Assembly: GCA_002361365.1 (NCBI GenBank) | Contig: DEST01000017.1 | Coordinates: 1 to 12,686, forward strand | Direction of reading: 5' to 3' | DNA from: Alphaproteobacteria bacterium UBA3307 | GTDB taxonomy: Bacteria; Pseudomonadota; Alphaproteobacteria; RF32; CAG-239 | DNA: 12,686 bases | Shown: positions 9,839 to 12,686 of the stretch, in pieces | How positions within the stretch are numbered: position 1 is the stretch's first letter | Layout: each line of letters starts with the position of its first letter | Translations under genes and position numbers: made by a program | The notes under the pieces: model-generated | Databases searched by the model: none | Seen by the model: only the letters and a program-made list of their open reading frames with translations | What the model was told of the DNA's origin: nothing

Positions 9839-9844
9839 CAAATT

Positions 9845-10678
9845 CTAAAACAATTTCTTTAATTTGGCATCGGCAGACAGCTTATCAATCACACGTTTAA
9901 TAAAGCGGTCGATGGCTTTTCCGCTTGAATAATCAGCAGGTGCGGCCAGATTAACGCGTCCGTCACTCTCCAACTGTTGCGCTTTTTGCTTGGCTTGGCG
10001 TTGATACGGTTGAAACACCGATACGCAATACCCTCCCAAACGCTTAATCATCGACATACACGGCACATCGGTATCGCCGTCGCCGAAATACACCATATGG
10101 TCAAACGGCACCGGGCGTTCTTCTTCTGACATCTTGCTGTTGATGGTGCGGTTGTCGCAAACATCTAAACAGCCTTTATTGATGCGGAACAAATACTGTG
10201 TCTTACCGGTATAATTAACCAAACGTGCCGGCCATACTGCTTCGCCATATTCGTTATAAATAAAGCTCGAAGCATAAATACGGCAAAACTTGTCGGCAAT
10301 CGGAGTTCCTTCCGCAATCTCTTCCAAACCTGATGAAATCAGATAGTGTGAGATATGGATACATTTTTTAGCAGCATAAGAATTTATACGGTCGAACCAA
10401 TCATTTATACCATTAAACAATCTGACATCGCGTCCGCATGCCACAAAGTCTTCTCGACGAAAGGCAATTCCGCGTGCTTTAGCCTCATCTAGCATACACT
10501 TCATATACATCAAATTGTTGTCGGCAGCATATTTTTGGGTCATCGCATCAACTTTTGCCCAAAATTCGGCAGGTGTAACTCCTAAACGTGCCATAAAGCC
10601 ATATTCTTGCATATTACCGGCAGCAAGAGTACCATCAAAATCGTAGCAAAAAGCTACCTCGGTCATTTTCTGTTTCAT
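9845..10678 (-). CDS. HAD-superfamily phosphatase (phosphoserine phosphatase-like)
   Basis: Predicted cytoplasmic phosphohydrolase of the haloacid dehalogenase superfamily, 277 residues. Motif I is DFDGTL, with nucleophile Asp13 and acid/base Asp15. Motif II is the serine in LISSG (115-117). A likely motif III lysine is Lys159 (or Lys168). Motif IV is GDGDTD, with Asp200 and Asp204 for magnesium. Residues of about 20-105 between motifs I and II form a mostly helical insert, the C1-cap arrangement of phosphoserine phosphatase-type HADs. No signal peptide or membrane segment is seen. ATG 10678 has AAGGA five bases upstream, a near-consensus promoter and its own terminator, so it is monocistronic. 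The substrate cannot be named: sugar phosphates, phosphoserine and pyridoxal phosphate are all possible for this fold, and the neighbours do not help. Confidence 0.88.
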   Translation of the reverse strand: MKQKMTEVAFCYDFDGTLAAGNMQEYGFMARLGVTPAEFWAKVDAMTQKYAADNNLMYMKCMLDEAKARGIAFRREDFVACGRDVRLFNGINDWFDRINSYAAKKCIHISHYLISSGLEEIAEGTPIADKFCRIYASSFIYNEYGEAVWPARLVNYTGKTQYLFRINKGCLDVCDNRTINSKMSEEERPVPFDHMVYFGDGDTDVPCMSMIKRLGGYCVSVFQPYQRQAKQKAQQLESDGRVNLAAPADYSSGKAIDRFIKRVIDKLSADAKLKKLF

Positions 10679-10707
10679 AATAATCCTTAATAAGTTAATT
10701 TTAGTTT

Positions 10708-10735
10708 ATTTTAGCATAATTTTTTTTATTTTCAA
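10708..10735 (-). promoter_or_regulatory. Candidate promoter of the HAD phosphatase gene
   Basis: On the minus strand TTGAAA (10735-10730) and TAAAAT (10713-10708) are each one base from the sigma-70 consensus and are 16 bases apart across an A-rich spacer. A start near 10701 would leave a leader of about 23 bases before ATG 10678, containing the AAGGA ribosome site. Confidence 0.6.
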
Positions 10736-10749
10736 CCTTTTAATTTTTG

Positions 10750-10778
10750 TTGACAGATTTAAAATTAGATGTTAAAAA
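10750..10778 (+). promoter_or_regulatory. Candidate promoter 1 for the non-coding RNA
   Basis: Perfect TTGACA at 10750-10755, a 17-base spacer, then TAAAAA (four of six to TATAAT). It is divergent from the HAD promoter. Transcription would start near 10785 and run into the structured region that ends at the terminator at 11268-11304. Confidence 0.45.
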
Positions 10779-10793
10779 CAACCCACTTTCAAA

Positions 10794-10821
10794 TTGTTAT
10801 GATATTATTCCAACATAATAT
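10794..10821 (+). promoter_or_regulatory. Candidate promoter 2 for the non-coding RNA
   Basis: TTGTTA at 10794-10799 and TAATAT at 10816-10821, 16 bases apart, each four of six to consensus. It would start transcription near 10828, just before the first hairpin at 10839-10860. It is an alternative to promoter 1, and I cannot choose between them from sequence. Confidence 0.35.
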
Positions 10822-11267
10822 ATACTTAATTTAAGGAAATTTGCATTAAATTTGGCAAATAAGAGAAGCACTTACCCAAGAATCAAGAATACTTCCCTAC
10901 CATTGGAAATGCAAGCGTTCTCTGTTGAATACAAGAATGCCATTTGAATGCAAAACAGAAAATCTGCCCACCACCGCGCTCGGATGAACCTCTGATTTCT
11001 ATAAGGATGAAGAGCTATCGCCGAAAATACGGTCTGGGGTGATTCTTGCAAGTAGTGGCGAGCGAAAGCAAGCGTCCGTTTGGATATCAATAACTGTTAA
11101 CGGGTGACAAGCGGCCTTAAGCATTTCAAGTGTTTTCCTTAAATTGTCGGGCGGGTTCGCAAGTGACCTCCCCGGAAGCAACAGACAATGACAAACAGTT
11201 GAGTTGGTTTGGAAGCAACCATTCTCGTAATTTGCGCGTGAAAGCATTCTGTTTTAGTTTTGCGCTT

Positions 11268-11304
11268 AAGCCTTTGACACGAGTTGTCAGAGGCTTTCTT
11301 TTTT
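11268..11304 (+). terminator. Strong intrinsic terminator of the non-coding RNA
   Basis: A 12-base-pair stem (AAGCCTTTGACA, 11268-11279, with TGTCAGAGGCTT, 11285-11296, one T-G wobble), a five-base loop CGAGT, then a tail ending in six Ts at 11299-11304. No plus-strand gene precedes it. The terminator itself is therefore the best evidence that a non-coding transcript comes from the left. Confidence 0.88.
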
Positions 11305-11305
11305 A

Positions 11306-11456
11306 TGTCATCCTTCAAGGTGCGCTACGCGTCACCTTGTCCAAGGATCTTTTCTTTTGGCATGTAGTGCCACTTCCGATTCATAAAAAAATACAGCGCT
11401 TCGCAAAGATAAGATTCTTTGATGACCTGACGCACCGCGCAGGTCGAAGAATGACA
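11306..11456. repeat. BIME/MITE-like inverted-repeat element with two covarying hairpin arms
   Basis: A 151-base element bounded by TGTCAT and ATGACA. The left 49 bases and the reverse complement of the right 49 bases agree at 35 positions by hand count. Each arm is itself a two-part palindrome. Left arm: ATCCTT/AAGGAT (11310-11315 with 11343-11348) around AAGGTG/CACCTT (11317-11322 with 11333-11338). Right arm: ATTCTT/AAGAAT (11414-11419 with 11447-11452) around GACCTG/CAGGTC (11424-11429 with 11440-11445). The stems differ between arms by paired, compensatory changes. The centre holds a small GGCA/TGCC hairpin and an A-rich stretch. The layout matches two REP-type palindromes in opposite orientation, or a MITE. 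The TGTCATTC start resembles palindromic repeats of Alphaproteobacteria. No transposase and no clear target-site duplication are visible here. Copy number elsewhere is unknown. Confidence 0.72.
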
Positions 11457-11492
11457 ATATAAATATTATCGTAAGGGATTTTTAATTTTTTC

Positions 11493-11521
11493 TTGCATTT
11501 GCGATAATTTTCGTCTAATAT
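11493..11521 (+). promoter_or_regulatory. Weak candidate promoter before the hypothetical gene pair
   Basis: TTGCAT (11493-11498), 17 bases, then TAATAT (11516-11521). It lies after the inverted-repeat element and about 50 bases before ATG 11570. A seven-base inverted repeat ATTATCG/CGATAAT (11465-11471 with 11502-11508) overlaps it and could be an operator. Matches to consensus are modest in this AT-rich stretch. Confidence 0.25.
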
Positions 11522-11569
11522 CATCCTCAAAATCAAATTATAATGTATTTATTCTAAAATTTAGTGCCT

Positions 11570-12283
11570 ATGCGAAAGATAAAAGCAGAGGACGGTAAAC
11601 TTTACGAAGTGCCCGTCATTTTGATTATCAGTGATGGAATTTACTACAAACTGAGTGAGGCTGTCTATAACTCATTTTTTGAGGCAGTAGAACGCGTCTA
11701 TGGCGTTGGTTGGGGACGAAAAGGCTATCAAATGGTTTATGTTGATGAGTGGAACACTCATGTTGACTCCGATGTTAATTTTGACTATGTGCATCCGGTT
11801 GGGGTTGAATATCGCCAACAATACGATGAAATGGTGCAAAAGGCTGTAGAAAAGTTTCGTGCTGACATTGAAGCAAGTCCTTTTACTAAGTGGAGTACTT
11901 CACATCAGTATTACTCGGATGTAGCAAACGAGATACATTCCTCAGTTCCTAAATCAGCATTTCCGTTGCCGTATTTGTTGGGTTATACACCAACTACACA
12001 ACTGGCTGAAAATGATGTGCCGCGTGATGAACAATGGAAGTTAATGGCCTATATGCTTCGGCAGCTACACCACAGAAGAACGTGGATAGATGCTGTTTTT
12101 GTGGATGCTGTTAATCATAGCCGGGATCATCCGGAAGACTCCTATGATGCTTCGGCTATTCCCGAAACTCTTGAGAATCTGCCGGTTACCATTTTCAACT
12201 CGCCGGAGCATCTGACTGAGTTGCTGATTAAGGATAAGGTGTTCTTAAGCGTGAAGGAATTCACGCCGCCGACCAAGAAGTAA
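11570..12283 (+). CDS. Hypothetical protein, 237 residues, unrecognised
   Basis: I do not recognise this family. The frame is intact over 714 bases and reads as a soluble protein: no signal peptide, no membrane segment, and frequent Tyr, Trp, His and acidic residues. The N-terminus (MRKIKAEDGKLYEVPVILI) looks like beta strands, and a helix-rich middle contains QYDEMVQKAVEKFRADIEA and DEQWKLMAYMLRQLHHRR. The C-terminus is charged and ends in PPTKK. The start could instead be GTG 11564, two codons earlier. Neither has a Shine-Dalgarno site. The ACP-like gene follows 24 bases after the stop, and both share the nine-base AATTTAGTG just upstream, so they are probably one transcript ending at the terminator at 12649. 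Base composition seems a little higher in GC than the rfb-pbpC side, judged by eye. The function is unknown, though a physical partnership with the next protein is plausible. Confidence 0.8.
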   Translation: MRKIKAEDGKLYEVPVILIISDGIYYKLSEAVYNSFFEAVERVYGVGWGRKGYQMVYVDEWNTHVDSDVNFDYVHPVGVEYRQQYDEMVQKAVEKFRADIEASPFTKWSTSHQYYSDVANEIHSSVPKSAFPLPYLLGYTPTTQLAENDVPRDEQWKLMAYMLRQLHHRRTWIDAVFVDAVNHSRDHPEDSYDASAIPETLENLPVTIFNSPEHLTELLIKDKVFLSVKEFTPPTKK

Positions 12284-12307
12284 TTTAGTGTTTAACTCTT
12301 TAATACA

Positions 12308-12613
12308 ATGCTTATGGCAAGGAAAAAATTGATAATTATCAGCATTGATGATGTTCGCAAAGTTTTGTCGGACATGGGGCTCACGCAGGTAATACACCTG
12401 ACAGACGAGGAAATCGGCAAGGCTTCTTTGCTTTTTGATTTAGGCTTAGAAGACCACGAAATACCGGAATTTCTCGAAAGAATTGAGAAACTTAAGTATG
12501 TGTATCTTGATAAGGAGGCAATTATCAGTTTTCTTCATAACGGTTACACTACTAATGTCTATGACTTGGGTGCTTTCATCTCTGAACATTTTTATACAAC
12601 CAGACCGATGTAG
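12308..12613 (+). CDS. ACP-like small protein lacking the phosphopantetheine serine
   Basis: A 101-residue soluble protein. From about residue 13 to 95 the pattern follows the acyl carrier protein fold: a first helix (IDDVRKVLSDMGL), a loop with DEEIGKASLLFDLGL, a second helix (EIPEFLERIEKL), a short hydrophobic turn (YVYLD) and a last helix after TTNVYDLGAFI, matching the ACP T-V-x-D-L/A-x-x-(Y/F)-I pattern. In a working ACP, DLGxDS would supply the modified serine. Here the sequence is DLGLED, with Asp49 at that place, so it should not carry a phosphopantetheine arm. A second in-frame ATG lies at 12314 (MARKK), and neither start has a Shine-Dalgarno site. It is probably cotranscribed with the upstream hypothetical gene. 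The fold assignment is by eye and moderate in confidence; a carrier-like binding protein or an unrelated helical bundle is possible. Confidence 0.78.
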   Translation: MLMARKKLIIISIDDVRKVLSDMGLTQVIHLTDEEIGKASLLFDLGLEDHEIPEFLERIEKLKYVYLDKEAIISFLHNGYTTNVYDLGAFISEHFYTTRPM

Positions 12614-12648
12614 ACGAGTTGTCTTTTGTAAAAATGCTGTAAAATTCA

Positions 12649-12684
12649 ATCCCCCGCTGCTTAACCGCCGCGAGGGATTTTTTT
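12649..12684 (+). terminator. Intrinsic terminator after the hypothetical gene pair
   Basis: ATCCC (12649-12653) pairs with GGGAT (12674-12678), and after one C-A mismatch CGC (12655-12657) pairs with GCG (12670-12672). The loop is 12 bases. Seven Ts follow (12678-12684). It ends the transcript of the two genes upstream, 36 bases after the last stop. Confidence 0.82.
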
Positions 12685-12686
12685 GT

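Larger units (their letters stand above)
10785..11304 (+). ncRNA. Putative structured non-coding RNA, partly 23S-rRNA-like
   Basis: About 480-520 bases with promoters before, an intrinsic terminator after, and no plus-strand reading frame that fits inside. Helices that I can draw: ATTTGC/GCAAAT (10839-10844 with 10855-10860); AGAGAA/TTCTCT (10862-10867 with 10918-10923) extended by CTT/AAG; TCTGTT/AACAGA (10921-10926 with 10954-10959), sharing three bases with the previous one; GCT..CGCC/GGCGAGC (11014-11022 with 11057-11063), which competes with CTTGC/GCAAG (11045-11049 with 11068-11072); TTAAG/CTTAA (11117-11121 with 11138-11142); ATTGTC plus GGGCGGGTT with GACCTCCCC plus GACAAT (11143-11189); TGGTT/AACCA (11205-11221). 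At 11051-11066 it carries AGTAGTGGCGAGCGAA, a conserved 23S rRNA domain I sequence, with further colinear likeness to about 11173. I do not see the hallmark sequences of RNase P RNA, tmRNA or SRP RNA. Precise 5' end and function are unknown. Confidence 0.5.

Noticed and set aside
11149..11173. tRNA-like T-arm around GGGTTCGCAAGTGACC
   Set aside because: The GTTCRAnYC pattern is not met, and no acceptor stem, anticodon arm or CCA end can be drawn around it.
10872..11247. Minus-strand reading frames of 72 and 82 codons (10872-11090 and 10999-11247)
   Set aside because: They overlap each other, have no ribosome site, give low-complexity, Cys/Arg-rich translations with no recognisable motifs, and run against the structured plus-strand RNA with its terminator.
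10785..11304. RNase P RNA, tmRNA or SRP RNA as the identity of the structured RNA
   Set aside because: The near-invariant GAGGAAAGTCC and ACAGAAA blocks of RNase P are missing, no tmRNA tag frame ending in Ala-Ala-stop or TTCGAC block is found, and GGAAGCA alone is too little for SRP RNA. A covariance-model search is still needed.
11130..11462. Plus-strand reading frame of 110 codons
   Set aside because: It runs through the 12-bp terminator hairpin and nearly all of the inverted-repeat element, so it is an accidental open frame.
1..12686. CRISPR array or prophage genes
   Set aside because: No regularly spaced direct repeats were seen, and none of the proteins resembles Cas, integrase or phage structural proteins.

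Overview
The window looks like part of a chromosome from a low-GC, Gram-negative bacterium. The evidence is a dTDP-sugar pathway, a periplasmic penicillin-binding protein 1C gene coupled to a bacterial alpha-2-macroglobulin gene, and Shine-Dalgarno sites at several starts. The repeat at 11306-11456 is built like the GTCATTC...GAAT(C) palindromic repeats common in Rickettsiales and other Alphaproteobacteria. A gut- or host-associated alphaproteobacterium is my best guess, held with low confidence.

Layout. 1-1865 (+): the 3' part of rfbA (glucose-1-phosphate thymidylyltransferase) and a complete rfbB (dTDP-glucose 4,6-dehydratase). These are the first two steps from glucose-1-phosphate towards dTDP-4-keto-6-deoxyglucose and dTDP-rhamnose. 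1883-9695 (-): a two-gene operon running towards rfbB, with a large membrane-anchored alpha-2-macroglobulin (intact CTEQ thioester motif) followed, with an 8-base overlap, by pbpC. The pair is thought to act in envelope defence and peptidoglycan repair. 9800-10735 (-): a HAD-family phosphatase with its own candidate promoter and a strong intrinsic terminator.

10736-11569 holds no convincing protein gene. It has candidate plus-strand promoters, about 480-520 bases of stem-loop-rich, apparently untranslated sequence, and a textbook intrinsic terminator at 11268-11304. I read this as a non-coding RNA gene. Its middle (about 11041-11173) carries colinear, partly structure-preserving resemblance to domain I of 23S rRNA. 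Directly after the terminator is a 151-base inverted-repeat element (11306-11456) whose two hairpin arms differ by compensatory base changes, like a BIME or MITE.

11570-12684 (+): two genes of unknown function ending in an intrinsic terminator. The first is an unrecognised 237-residue soluble protein. The second is a 101-residue protein that reads like an acyl carrier protein fold without the serine that carries phosphopantetheine. Neither has a visible Shine-Dalgarno site, unlike rfbB, the alpha-2-macroglobulin gene and the HAD gene, so this end may be a separately acquired segment.

The parts most likely to be new are the non-coding RNA unit, the covarying inverted-repeat element beside it, and the serine-less ACP-like pair.
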